DNA of 34,764 nucleotides from Synergistaceae bacterium (GTDB lineage Bacteria; Synergistota; Synergistia; Synergistales; Synergistaceae): contig JAIRNC010000041.1 of NCBI GenBank assembly GCA_031258255.1, positions 1-34,764 of the forward strand, given 5' to 3'. The notes under the pieces were generated by a model, which was not told where the DNA came from, made no database searches, and worked only from the letters and a program-made list of their open reading frames with translations. A program made the position numbers and the translations under genes. This document shows, in pieces, positions 7,618-15,679 of this stretch (position 1 is the first letter of the stretch; each line of letters begins with the position of its first letter).

Positions 7618-10020
7618 TTATCCTGTGGTACGCGCCGGGGTGGCGAAACCCAGCGCGCCGGCCAAGCCCAGGACGGCCGGCGAGAGATCCGCCTCTCCTC
7701 GGACGAGTATACCCCATATGGCGTTTTGGATCCTCCATCTGTCTATATCTATCTTTAGGTCGCAGACCTTTTTCCACACCGAGAGCAATGACTCGAACGC
7801 GCCTCTGTCTCCAGCGCCCCTAGCGCTCATCAACCTGTCATGAAATGCCCCCTCCATAGCCGGCGCCAGGGCGGACAGCCCCGGCGTGAGGCCCATGCCG
7901 CGCGCTTCCTCCAGCAGGACTTCCAGGCTGGATTCCGGCTTCAGGAGGTCGAGGATGTCAGGGATGTCTCTGGCAAGCCCCCTCATCTTCTGCTCGTACA
8001 CCAGGCTCGCCGCTGCCTGGAGAAAGGGCGGCGCGCTGACTCCCATCATGTCGAGCTGCACCAGGAGCCTCCTGTTGTCGGCAAGGAGCTCCTCAGCGTA
8101 CTCCATCTGGTCGATCTCTGCGTCTTTCGTGCGCAGAGAGGCTATGATGTCGCGGTCGTCCTTCGGCAGATCCCGGAAGTGCCACGGCCCCTGGTCGAAC
8201 GCGCTCTCTATGTACCGGGACGTGGAGAGCAGGTCACCGGTGTAAAAATTGCGCCATATCTCCTTTTGCGACGGCAGGTCCTTGTCCGTGAGCCTGCATA
8301 CGTCGTCCAGCCCGCCCGTGGAGAGCACGACGGACGAGCCTTGCCACCCCTCCAGCGTCCTCGTGTCCGCGACGCTCATCCTGGCCACCGACAGGCCCAT
8401 GTCCCCGGAGGGGTACGCGCGTCCGCCGGATTTGATCCTGTACGAGTAATAGGCCCTGTTCTCGGACATCAGGGCGGCTGCGGCGGCCACGTCCTTGATC
8501 GAGCGCCTCTGCGGCATGACGGCCTTCATCATGACGTCGTAGCCCGTCGGGTAATCAGCCGTGTTGCCCGGCGCCTTTTTGAGGTCGCTCAGTAAATCAG
8601 CCTCCGCCGAGACGCCGCCGGCGTCCCTCATGTACTCCGAAGCCCTCAGCGCGTAAGCCAGTATCTGGCGGGTCTCTATGCCGGAGATATCGTTGAAGAA
8701 CCAGCCGCAGGAGGTGTACATGAACATCCTCATCCGCTGCATCTCTATCAGCGTCAGGACGCGCCGCGCGTCGTCGCAAGACAGGTCGCCGCAAAATTTA
8801 GCGAGGAACCCGCGCTTCCTGGCGGAGACATCCTCTATGGACGCGTCCCTGGGAAAGTCCATCAGGTAAAGTTTCACGGCTGCGTCGCGGAGCAGCCACG
8901 GGTCGTCGCAGTAGCGCTTCATCTGGCGCTCGTATACCTCGTCAGCCCGCTCCCTCAGACGGTCGAGCGCGTCTCGCAGCGGGCCGCGCCACGCCTGGTG
9001 CCAATTCGGCTCGCCGCCGGTGTGGCAGCCGCAGGCGCTGCGCCACCGTTCGAGGCCGTGCGCGCACGACCAGGAAGTGTCCTCCGCTATCTTGCACTCC
9101 CAGCGGGCCGGAAAGCGCGACAGGAAAGCGGCCGCGTTGGTCATCACGGAGTCGCGGGAGTCGCTGAGCCTCTGCACCGCCCTCGCCAGCGCCATGTCCC
9201 CGTAGCGGTGGTGGTGGCCGTAGGTCTCGCCGTCCGTGGCAATCATGAGGAGCCGTGGCTCGCCGTCTCGTGGCAGCCGCCCCAAGAGCGCGTCGGCGAA
9301 GAAATCCCCGTTATCGAGGAGCCCTCCGAACGCGATATCGTGGGCTATGCTGCCGTAGTAAAAGACCAGGCTGATCGTCCGCCCGGACGGGAGCCGCGTG
9401 AAGTACGGCCTCGTCACGTCGAGCCCGCTGCCTCCGGGCGTAGGCGTCCACTCCCCCTCCGGGGCGCGGACGGCAGCGCACTGGTGTGGGGCCAGGATCG
9501 TGAACTCGATCCCAAGGGACGCCAGGGCTTCGAGCGTCCTCGTGTCCACCGCCGTCTCCGGCAGCCACATCCCCTTCGGAGAGCGTCCGAACCTGTGAAC
9601 GAAATCGCTGATCCCCCAGACGGCCTGCGTCCTTATGTCCCGCTCGCTGGCTAAGGGCATTATCATGTGGCTATACGCCTGCGCTATGGCGCCGCCTTGG
9701 CCGAACGTCTCCACAGCGTTACTGTCCGCCTCCGCTATGAACCGCGACAGCTCCGGGTCCCTCTTATCTATCCAGGAATGGAGGGTCGGCCCGACGTTGA
9801 AGCTCAGACACCTGTAGTTATTGGCGATATAGACGATCTGGTTGTCATGGCCAAGGAGACGCGCTGCCATGTTGGGCTTGTAGCACTGCTCGTACACACA
9901 TTCGTTCCAGTCATGGTAAGGGGCTGCGCTCGGATCCCTCATTACCCAGTCGAGCCACGGGTCTTCCCTCGGCGGCTGGTAAAAGTGGGCATGAATACAA
10001 ATTCCATGTTTGAGTTGCAA
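7618..10020 (-). CDS. Glycoside hydrolase family 57 protein with DUF3536-type C-terminus
   Basis: GH57 enzymes are retaining alpha-amylases, 4-alpha-glucanotransferases or branching enzymes acting on alpha-glucans. The N-terminal barrel shows HAHFYQPPRED (residues 10-20), GMWLPETAVD with candidate nucleophile Glu155, and ATDGETYGHHH with candidate acid Asp263. The 800-residue length and long helical second half match the DUF3536 subgroup, whose exact activity is uncertain. Translation starts at TTG (10020) behind GGAGGTG with eight-base spacing. It is the first gene of the glycogen operon. With no glgB in the operon, a branching or debranching role is plausible, but this is inference. Confidence 0.9.
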   Translation of the reverse strand: MQLKHGICIHAHFYQPPREDPWLDWVMRDPSAAPYHDWNECVYEQCYKPNMAARLLGHDNQIVYIANNYRCLSFNVGPTLHSWIDKRDPELSRFIAEADSNAVETFGQGGAIAQAYSHMIMPLASERDIRTQAVWGISDFVHRFGRSPKGMWLPETAVDTRTLEALASLGIEFTILAPHQCAAVRAPEGEWTPTPGGSGLDVTRPYFTRLPSGRTISLVFYYGSIAHDIAFGGLLDNGDFFADALLGRLPRDGEPRLLMIATDGETYGHHHRYGDMALARAVQRLSDSRDSVMTNAAAFLSRFPARWECKIAEDTSWSCAHGLERWRSACGCHTGGEPNWHQAWRGPLRDALDRLRERADEVYERQMKRYCDDPWLLRDAAVKLYLMDFPRDASIEDVSARKRGFLAKFCGDLSCDDARRVLTLIEMQRMRMFMYTSCGWFFNDISGIETRQILAYALRASEYMRDAGGVSAEADLLSDLKKAPGNTADYPTGYDVMMKAVMPQRRSIKDVAAAAALMSENRAYYSYRIKSGGRAYPSGDMGLSVARMSVADTRTLEGWQGSSVVLSTGGLDDVCRLTDKDLPSQKEIWRNFYTGDLLSTSRYIESAFDQGPWHFRDLPKDDRDIIASLRTKDAEIDQMEYAEELLADNRRLLVQLDMMGVSAPPFLQAAASLVYEQKMRGLARDIPDILDLLKPESSLEVLLEEARGMGLTPGLSALAPAMEGAFHDRLMSARGAGDRGAFESLLSVWKKVCDLKIDIDRWRIQNAIWGILVRGEADLSPAVLGLAGALGFATPARTTG

Positions 10021-10050
10021 GCGCCTTCACCTCCACGAAAATACCATTTA

Positions 10051-10079
10051 ATTATACAGCAATTATGTTTTTATCGTAA
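10051..10079 (-). promoter_or_regulatory. Predicted promoter of the glycogen operon
   Basis: On the minus strand a perfect -10 TATAAT (10051-10056) is preceded after 17 bases by a weak -35 TTACGA. It lies about 30 bases upstream of the GH57 TTG start and is the only good promoter seen before the five-gene run. Confidence 0.55.
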
Positions 10080-10086
10080 TTGAATT

Positions 10087-10112
10087 AAAGACGATTGGCG
10101 ATCAACGTCTTT
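10087..10112. repeat. Inverted repeat upstream of the glycogen promoter
   Basis: AAAGACG and CGTCTTT (10087-10093 and 10106-10112) form a stem extended inward by TTG/CAA with one bulged base. It lies between the gene at 10296-11150 and the glycogen promoter. It could be the terminator of that gene (no good U-tract) or an operator for the glg promoter. The remaining gap to 10296 holds no gene that I can see. Confidence 0.4.
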
Positions 10113-10295
10113 GGCGCGGCACAACGCGGTGACGGACATGAGCGAAGGCGTGGCCTGAACTTGGGCAGAAAATACTCTCGCCAACGAGAAGGCGCGATAA
10201 AAACAAGCAACGCAACGCGCCATCCCATTCGCCAAAAAACCTGGCTTTTAGCCGAAAACCGGCGTTAGTCGCCGCGTGGCTATCCTATGCCCGGG

Positions 10296-11150
10296 TCAAA
10301 AAGATCGCGACTGGGCTGACCTTTTTTTTAATTGCCTCGCGTAGCTGAAGCTCCACGCGTTTTTCGCCTCGCCCCTCCTTTTGATCATTTTGGCGATGGC
10401 CTTCCGCCTGTGCCGGAAGCGATCCTTCGCGCCGGGGGCGACTCCCTCGACCGTAATGCCGCATTCGCAGACATCGAGGGCCTTTTCGTACTCCCCGGTG
10501 CGGAGATAGAGGCTCAGGAGGCGGTCGCAGGCGACGCACCTCATGCCCAGGAAGGAGGGCTCAGAATAGGGCGCGCTGGGCATCCTGTTGATTTTGTCCA
10601 GCACCAGGGACACCTGGGACGCGTCCAGCCTGTCGCCCATGCAACCCACCAGCCTGAGCGGCGTCGCCAGCGGTACGAAAAACCTGTAGACTGGGAATGC
10701 CTTTATCAGCTCGGTGGCCAGGAACACCCCTCTCCTGACAGCCTCCTCTGACTGCTTCCTATTCCTCCAGTTTTCCTCCAGCTCGGCTGATATGCTCTCG
10801 TAGCGCTCTTGGAGCGATTCCAGCTCGCAGCCCTTGAAGAGCGCGGCGTTGAGTTTGCCCAGGTGTTCGCGCATGTGAGCGCACGCGGCCAGCACCTGCC
10901 TGTGATACTTCGCGTATCCGTCAAACGCGCCCACGCGCTTGAGTTCCAGCGCGGTCTCGGGATTTATGCCTATGTCCGTATCCTTGCCGGTCGAGCGCGA
11001 TTCGCTCGGCTGAAGCGCGGCTGCTTTCATTTCGGGCTGGGATGAGGCGCGCCGCGTCACAAACGCCAGGGCTGCGGCGACAGGCGCTTCATCGCCGCCG
11101 TGCTTCCACCGCTCATTCTCCTCGATTTCCCACGGCGCGAGGCCTGGCAT
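10296..11150 (-). CDS. Hypothetical helical protein, 284 aa
   Basis: I do not recognise this family. The protein is soluble, has no signal peptide and is strongly helical. A low-complexity N-terminal region (to about residue 65) precedes a charged coiled-coil-like stretch (ESLQERYESISAELEENW, around residues 112-129). The second half contains a TPR-like pair of helices (LLSLYLRTGEYEKALDVCE) and two CxxC-like Cys residues in GMRCVACDR. The C-terminus is very basic (RHRRKAIAKMIKRR). The ATG has a GAGGGGGC ribosome site. It is transcribed alone from its own promoter, between the glg and mmd operons. Confidence 0.65.
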   Translation of the reverse strand: MPGLAPWEIEENERWKHGGDEAPVAAALAFVTRRASSQPEMKAAALQPSESRSTGKDTDIGINPETALELKRVGAFDGYAKYHRQVLAACAHMREHLGKLNAALFKGCELESLQERYESISAELEENWRNRKQSEEAVRRGVFLATELIKAFPVYRFFVPLATPLRLVGCMGDRLDASQVSLVLDKINRMPSAPYSEPSFLGMRCVACDRLLSLYLRTGEYEKALDVCECGITVEGVAPGAKDRFRHRRKAIAKMIKRRGEAKNAWSFSYARQLKKRSAQSRSF

Positions 11151-11188
11151 ATGATCGCCCCCTCGAAAGAAATATACTGAACGTGGGT

Positions 11189-11216
11189 ATTATAATACAT
11201 AAAAAAAGCGTTGTAA
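11189..11216 (-). promoter_or_regulatory. Predicted promoter of the 284-aa hypothetical
   Basis: On the minus strand TATAAT (11189-11194) is preceded by TTACAA (11211-11216) with a 16-base spacer, about 40 bases before the ATG. The -35 element sits inside the first unit of the tandem repeat at 11205-11244. Confidence 0.65.
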
Positions 11217-11244
11217 CGAATTTTAAAGTATTGTAATGAATTTT
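11205..11244. repeat. Two tandem 20-bp direct repeats over the -35 region
   Basis: AAAGCGTTGTAACGAATTTT (11205-11224) is followed immediately by AAAGTATTGTAATGAATTTT (11225-11244), 17 of 20 positions identical. A 20-bp period places the units about two helical turns apart on one face of the DNA, as expected of paired operator sites. It overlaps the -35 box of the promoter for the gene at 10296-11150. Confidence 0.7.
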
Positions 11245-11263
11245 ATCATATGCGCAAAAGAGC

Positions 11264-11288
11264 AAAAAAGCCGCCTCAAGGGGCGGCT
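11264..11288 (-). terminator. Rho-independent terminator of the mmd operon
   Basis: On the minus strand a perfect 7-bp stem (AGCCGCC pairing with GGCGGCT, six-base loop) is followed by a run of U. It lies about 50 bases past the mmdC stop and closes the operon. Confidence 0.9.
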
Positions 11289-11336
11289 GCGTAGCGTCTT
11301 GATTCAGGCGGCTTGTCCCTTCCCGAGATGCCTGGG

Positions 11337-11780
11337 TCAGGCGATGACGACTAACACGTCGTCGGTGTTGACGGAATCCCCCTCCCTGAAGCAGACCTGA
11401 GCGACCGTGCCTCCCGCCGGGGCGAATATCTCGTTCTCCATCTTCATCGCCTCCAGCACGAGGACGAGCTGCCCTTCCGAGACCACGTCGCCCTCCTTGA
11501 CGTGCATCTTCCATATCTTGCCAGGCATCGGCGAGGTGATCTTCGTGCCGCCTGTGACAGGCGCCTTTGCTGGTTCCGGCGCCGGGGCGGCAGGAGCGGC
11601 GACAGGGTCTGGGGCGGGCGCGGCCACAGCCTGTGGCGCTGGCGCAGGCGCTGCCGGGGCTGCCGGCGCCATGAAAACTGGCTGCGGCGCTGCTGGCGCG
11701 GACACCGCTGACTGCCCCATCTCTTCGACCACTACGTCGTACGATCTCCCGTTGACAGAAATTCTGAAATTGCGAGCCAT
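11337..11780 (-). CDS. mmdC: Biotin carboxyl carrier subunit of an Mmd-type decarboxylase
   Basis: This 147-residue protein carries carboxybiotin between the carboxyltransferase and the membrane decarboxylase. The C-terminal biotinyl domain has EAMKMENE with biotinylated Lys113, and begins at SPMPGKIWKMHVKEGD. Residues 25-75 form an Ala/Pro-rich flexible linker, and the first 20 residues form a short strand pair (RISVNGRSYDVVVEE) typical of these subunits. It is the last gene of mmdA-mmdD-mmdC, 26 bases after mmdD, and is followed by a strong terminator. The same domain occurs in oxaloacetate and glutaconyl-CoA decarboxylases; methylmalonyl-CoA is favoured because of the partner subunit. Confidence 0.92.
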   Translation of the reverse strand: MARNFRISVNGRSYDVVVEEMGQSAVSAPAAPQPVFMAPAAPAAPAPAPQAVAAPAPDPVAAPAAPAPEPAKAPVTGGTKITSPMPGKIWKMHVKEGDVVSEGQLVLVLEAMKMENEIFAPAGGTVAQVCFREGDSVNTDDVLVVIA

Positions 11781-11806
11781 ATCTATTACCTCCTAAAATT
11801 ATTAAA

Positions 11807-12217
11807 TCAAATATCCGAGAAGCCTTCTAAGTTCTGGAGCCTGCCGGCAAAGCGCCACATGCTGCCAGTGCTCTGGTGCTGGCGCGGGCTGCAGGTCGGC
11901 GTCACGGAGACCACGCTGGCCTCCTGTCCGCATACCGCGGCCACTGCGGCGGTTATCACCGCCACGATTTCGTCGTCGTCCACCGACGGGGCTGGCGCCT
12001 CGTAGGCCACAGCGGCAGGGGCTGGCGCCGGGGCCTGAACCGCGCTGGCAGGAGCGGCCTCGCGCTGGCTCGGACGCTCCTGCCCACCGGCGCATATCTT
12101 TTTCAAGATCGCAGTGACAGCCACGCCGATGACTACGAGGAAAACAAGGCTGACAGCGACTATCGTCAGCAACAACCAAAAGAACGACATTGCCTCGTAA
12201 CCGTTCATCTTTCCCAC
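11807..12217 (-). CDS. mmdD: Small membrane subunit of a sodium-pump decarboxylase (MmdD/OadG family)
   Basis: This 136-residue protein is the small assembly subunit that anchors the carboxyltransferase to the membrane. It has one transmembrane helix near residues 10-38, an Ala/Pro linker around residues 55-78, and a conserved helix (DDEIVAVITAAVAAVCG) with a Trp/Arg/Gly-rich tail (SMWRFAGR), all typical of the OadG/MmdD family. It begins four bases after the mmdA stop, indicating tight co-translation. The presence of this subunit argues for a membrane-bound Na+-pumping complex rather than a soluble propionyl-CoA carboxylase. Confidence 0.88.
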   Translation of the reverse strand: MGKMNGYEAMSFFWLLLTIVAVSLVFLVVIGVAVTAILKKICAGGQERPSQREAAPASAVQAPAPAPAAVAYEAPAPSVDDDEIVAVITAAVAAVCGQEASVVSVTPTCSPRQHQSTGSMWRFAGRLQNLEGFSDI

Positions 12218-12220
12218 CGC

Positions 12221-13780
12221 CTAGCCCGGCATCACGCCGTGCTTGCGCCTCGGCCGCAATTCCTTTTTGTTCTCGGTCATGAAGAGCGCCTGGCTGAGTG
12301 CGCCCCTTGTCTCCTCCGGTAGGATCACCCTGTCAACGTACCCGCGAGATGCCGCTACGTAAGGGTTCGCGAAGGCATCGCGGTACTCCTCTATCTTCTC
12401 CATACGAGTCCCCGCCTTGTCCTCGGACGCCTCGATCTCCTTGCGGAATATGATGTTGGCGGCGCCCTCGGCGCCCATCACGGCGATCTCAGCCTGGGGC
12501 CAAGCCAGCACGACGTCCGCGCCTAGGTCCTTGCTGCACATGCCCAGGTACGCGCCGCCGTATGCCTTGCGGAGGACTATCGTTATCTTGGGGGCCGTGG
12601 CCTCGCTGTAAGCGTACAGCAGCTTCGCGCCGTGCTTTATTATCCCGCCCATCTCTTGGTTGAGGCCCGGGAGGTACCCTGGCACGTCCTCGAAGGTCAC
12701 TATCGGTATGTTGAAGGAGTCGCAGAAGCGGATGTGACGGGCGGCCTTGCAGGACGCGTCGATGTCGAGGCACCCGGCCATTACGTTGGCCTGGTTGGCG
12801 ATTATGCCTATCACCCTGCCCGCGACCCTCGCGAAGCCGGTGACCATGTTCGTGGCATGGAGCGGCTGGACCTCGAAGAAATCGGCGTCGTCGACCACTT
12901 TTTTGATCACGTCACGGACGTCGTAGCCCTTGTTCGGGTTGGTGGGGACGATTTCGCGGAGGGACATGTCGAGGCAGTTCGGGTCGCTCCCCGGATCCTT
13001 GCGCGGCGGCTCCTCCATGTTGTTGCCCGGGAGGAACGAGAGCGTCTTTCGGACCTGCGCGTAGCACTCATCCTCGTCTGCCGCGAAGAAGTGGGCCACC
13101 CCGGAAGTCTGGTTGTGCGCGCTGGCGCCGCCTATCTGCTCGGACGTCACCTTTTCGCCGGTGACCGCCTCTATGACCTGCGGGCCCGTGATGTGCATGA
13201 CGCCTATTTTATCGACCATGTAGACGAAATCCGTCAGCGCCGGGCTGTAGACCGCCCCGCCGGCGCAGGGGCCGGCTATTACGGAGAGCTGCGGCACTAC
13301 GCCGGACGCCTTGACGTTGCGGAAGAAGATGCCGCCGTACCCGGAGAGGGCGTCCACTGCTTCCTGGATGCGCGCCCCGCCGGAGTCGTTTATGCCGACG
13401 CAGGGCGCGCCGCACTCCATGGCCAGGTCGAGCACCTTGCAGATCTTCTTTGCGTGGGCCTCTCCCAGCGAGCCGCCGATGACGGTGAAATCCTGGCTGA
13501 AAACGTAGACGATGCGCCCGTCGACGGTGCCGTACCCGGTCACGACGCCGTCTCCAGGGAACACGGCCTTCTCCATGCTAAAGTTAGAGCAGCGATGCTC
13601 CACCAGCTCGTCCAGCTCGACGAAGCTGCCGGGGTCCAGGATCTTCTCTATCCTCTCCCTGGCCGTGAGCTTGCCTTTTTCGTGCTGCTTGGCGATGGCA
13701 TCCCGGCCGCCGCCAAGCGAGGCTTCCTCCCTCTTTGCGAGCAGGTTCTCGCATAGTTGATCAATAGTGCGCTCCGCCAT
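12221..13780 (-). CDS. mmdA: Methylmalonyl-CoA decarboxylase carboxyltransferase subunit
   Basis: A 519-residue acyl-CoA carboxyltransferase of the PccB/MmdA type, which moves CO2 from (S)-methylmalonyl-CoA to biotin. It shows the N-terminal KGKLTARERIEKILDPGSF, the oxyanion and CoA-binding glycines in NDSGGARIQEAVDAL and GPCAGGAVYSPALTDF, and the second half's DVPGYLPGLNQEMGGII and RKAYGGAYLGMCSKDLGAD. Length is normal. The ATG follows AAGGAGG. It heads the operon with mmdD and mmdC. A propionyl-CoA carboxylase role is possible, but the MmdD partner favours a decarboxylase. Confidence 0.93.
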   Translation of the reverse strand: MAERTIDQLCENLLAKREEASLGGGRDAIAKQHEKGKLTARERIEKILDPGSFVELDELVEHRCSNFSMEKAVFPGDGVVTGYGTVDGRIVYVFSQDFTVIGGSLGEAHAKKICKVLDLAMECGAPCVGINDSGGARIQEAVDALSGYGGIFFRNVKASGVVPQLSVIAGPCAGGAVYSPALTDFVYMVDKIGVMHITGPQVIEAVTGEKVTSEQIGGASAHNQTSGVAHFFAADEDECYAQVRKTLSFLPGNNMEEPPRKDPGSDPNCLDMSLREIVPTNPNKGYDVRDVIKKVVDDADFFEVQPLHATNMVTGFARVAGRVIGIIANQANVMAGCLDIDASCKAARHIRFCDSFNIPIVTFEDVPGYLPGLNQEMGGIIKHGAKLLYAYSEATAPKITIVLRKAYGGAYLGMCSKDLGADVVLAWPQAEIAVMGAEGAANIIFRKEIEASEDKAGTRMEKIEEYRDAFANPYVAASRGYVDRVILPEETRGALSQALFMTENKKELRPRRKHGVMPG

Positions 13781-13906
13781 TCCAGATAAACCTCCTTAAG
13801 ATGTCTGCCTACGAAAAAACTGATTTATTGCCATATGCCTGATGGGTGACGATGTAAGCTTCGCGGTGCCTGCCCCTCTTCTATGGTCATAAATTTCTTC
13901 GGGCCA

Positions 13907-13935
13907 ATTATCGTATATTTTCCGATAAAAAACAA
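13907..13935 (-). promoter_or_regulatory. Predicted promoter of the mmd operon
   Basis: On the minus strand TTGTTT and GATAAT are separated by 17 bases. The -10 lies about 125 bases before the mmdA start, leaving a long leader in which I see no strong hairpin. It is back to back with the plus-strand promoter at 13940. Confidence 0.5.
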
Positions 13936-13939
13936 GTTT

Positions 13940-13968
13940 TTGACAATATTCACAAAATTCCATATAAT
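13940..13968 (+). promoter_or_regulatory. Consensus sigma-70 promoter for the fprA transcription unit
   Basis: TTGACA (13940-13945) and TATAAT (13963-13968) are perfect matches to consensus with a 17-base spacer. It faces the plus-strand genes beginning near 14073 and is divergent from the mmd promoter. Confidence 0.85.
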
Positions 13969-14072
13969 TTTAAATCAGAAAAAGACCCTTTCCCCTTGGA
14001 GCTTTTAGTGTATCATTATTGCTTGATGCAGTTACTGACATCGGGCAAGATGTGGGGGTGTTCGGCGTGGAA

Positions 14073-14444
14073 ATGGAAACGTGTTGCGTGTGCGGAAAGA
14101 TCTTCGGCGCGTCGGCGGGGTCGATCTGCCAGTCGTGCAGGAAGCTGCTCGACGTCGTGTATGAGAAGGCCCGCACGTACCTTCGTGACAACCCGAAGGC
14201 GGAGGTGCGGGCAAAATCCCTGGCGGAGGCGATAGGCGAGGATGCCAGGCTGGTCGAGATACTGGTGCTGGAAGGGAGGTTCGACGCGAAGGACGGCCCG
14301 GAGGCAGAGGAGAGCGAAGGCGAAAAAAAGCGCAGACGGCTCTTGCAGGATCTTCAAAAAAGCCTGGAGACCCCAGTCAAGCAGCAAGAGGAGAAAATAA
14401 CCTACGGCAGCTCTAAGCACGGCAAGAGAGCGGACAGCGATTAA
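14073..14444 (+). CDS. Zinc-ribbon protein, flagellar-operon (YvyF-like) type
   Basis: From ATG 14073 the protein starts METCCVCGKIF and has a second Cys pair in ICQSCRKLLD, giving a four-Cys zinc ribbon followed by a helical middle (LAEAIGEDARLVEILVLEGR) and a charged coiled-coil tail. This layout resembles the small YvyF-type proteins found in flagellar operons, which begin with a CxxC knuckle and end with a helix-turn-helix-like segment. GTG 14067 is an alternative start with a better-spaced GGGGG; a TTG at 14019 is less likely. No flagellar gene is adjacent. It lies 19 bases before fprA under the same consensus promoter. Moderate confidence in family. Confidence 0.6.
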   Translation: METCCVCGKIFGASAGSICQSCRKLLDVVYEKARTYLRDNPKAEVRAKSLAEAIGEDARLVEILVLEGRFDAKDGPEAEESEGEKKRRRLLQDLQKSLETPVKQQEEKITYGSSKHGKRADSD

Positions 14445-14463
14445 GGGATGAAGGGGCACGGAG

Positions 14464-15672
14464 ATGTTTAAGGCTTACGGGATCCTCCCGGTGAACAGCT
14501 CTGTCTATTGGATCGGGGCTAACGACCGGGAGACTGACAAATTTGAGGGACTGTGGGACATCCCGCTGGGGATAGCGTACAACTCTTATTTCGTGGACGA
14601 CGAGCGCACGGCGCTCGTGGACACCGTGAAGAGTTCGACCATGGACGATTTTCTGTACCGGCTCAATCTCCTGCTCGACGGACGAAAGCTGGATTACGTG
14701 ATAGTGAACCACATGGAGCCCGACCACTCCGGCTCGCTGGGCATGATAAGGCGGCTTTACCCCGGCGCGAAGTACGTCGGGAACGCCAAGACGCTCGAAA
14801 TGCTGAAAAACTTTTTCGGGATATCGGACGGCACGGTGGAGGTGAAGGAGGGCGAAACCCTCGACCTGGGCAGACACAAGCTCACGTTCGCCACCGCGCC
14901 CATGGTTCACTGGCCGGAGAGCATGGCCACCTACGACGCCACAGACCGCATACTGTTCTCCAACGACATATTCGGCGGCTTCGGCGCGCTCGAGGGCGGG
15001 ATTTTCGACGACGAGGCGGGCCTGGACTGGGCACTCTACGAGATGATGCGCTACTACGTCAACATCGTTGGGCGCTTCTCCGCGCCGGCATTGAAGGCCC
15101 TGGCCAAGGTGCGCAAGCTGGACATAGCGATGATCTGCCCGGCGCACGGCCCCATATGGAGGAGCGACCCATCGCGCGTGATAGGGCTTTACGAGAAGTG
15201 GAGCAGGCAGGAGACGGAACAGGGCGTAGTCGTGGTGTACGGCTCCATGTACGGCAACACTAAGATCGCCGCGGACGTGATCGCGCGCTCACTCTCAGAG
15301 TCAGGCGTCAAAAAAGTCCCCGTGTACGACATCTCGCGCTCGAACATGTCCTACGTGACGACGGACATCTGGAAATACGCCGGGCTGGCGCTCTCCTCCT
15401 GCACGTACAACATGGAGTTGTTCCCGCCGATGGCCGCACTGCTCCGCCTGATCGAGAACAAGATGATGAAGGGCAGGAAGATAGGTCTATGCGGCTCCTA
15501 TAGCTGGAGCAGCGCCGCCCTCAAGGAGATGACGGCGTTCGTGGACAGGTCAAAGGGCGGCTGGACGCCAGTCGGCCCATCAGTGGAGTTCAAGTCCTTC
15601 CCGACCGCGGACGACCTTGCTCTCTGCGAGTCACTGGGGAAGAATATGGCAAGCGCCATAAGCGAGGCGTGA
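14464..15672 (+). CDS. fprA: A-type flavoprotein / diiron flavodiiron protein
   Basis: A 402-residue cytoplasmic flavodiiron protein that reduces O2 to water (or NO), protecting anaerobes. The metallo-beta-lactamase-like domain has all expected iron ligands: H83, E85, D87 and H88 in NHMEPDHSG, H149 in MVHWPES, D168 in FSNDIFGG and H228 in CPAHGPIW. The C-terminal flavodoxin domain begins near residue 255 with VVVYGSMYGNT, the FMN phosphate loop. There is no rubredoxin extension, so an external electron donor is needed. The gene follows the zinc-ribbon gene and may share its promoter. Confidence 0.95.
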   Translation: MFKAYGILPVNSSVYWIGANDRETDKFEGLWDIPLGIAYNSYFVDDERTALVDTVKSSTMDDFLYRLNLLLDGRKLDYVIVNHMEPDHSGSLGMIRRLYPGAKYVGNAKTLEMLKNFFGISDGTVEVKEGETLDLGRHKLTFATAPMVHWPESMATYDATDRILFSNDIFGGFGALEGGIFDDEAGLDWALYEMMRYYVNIVGRFSAPALKALAKVRKLDIAMICPAHGPIWRSDPSRVIGLYEKWSRQETEQGVVVVYGSMYGNTKIAADVIARSLSESGVKKVPVYDISRSNMSYVTTDIWKYAGLALSSCTYNMELFPPMAALLRLIENKMMKGRKIGLCGSYSWSSAALKEMTAFVDRSKGGWTPVGPSVEFKSFPTADDLALCESLGKNMASAISEA

Positions 15673-15679
15673 GCGCGCC

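Noticed and set aside
10200-10290. GC-rich stems just past the end of the 284-aa gene
   Set aside because: Several short stems compete and none has a clean loop followed by a U-tract on the minus strand.
12632-13756. 374-codon plus-strand frame over mmdA
   Set aside because: Antisense shadow of mmdA with no recognisable domain and no ribosome site.
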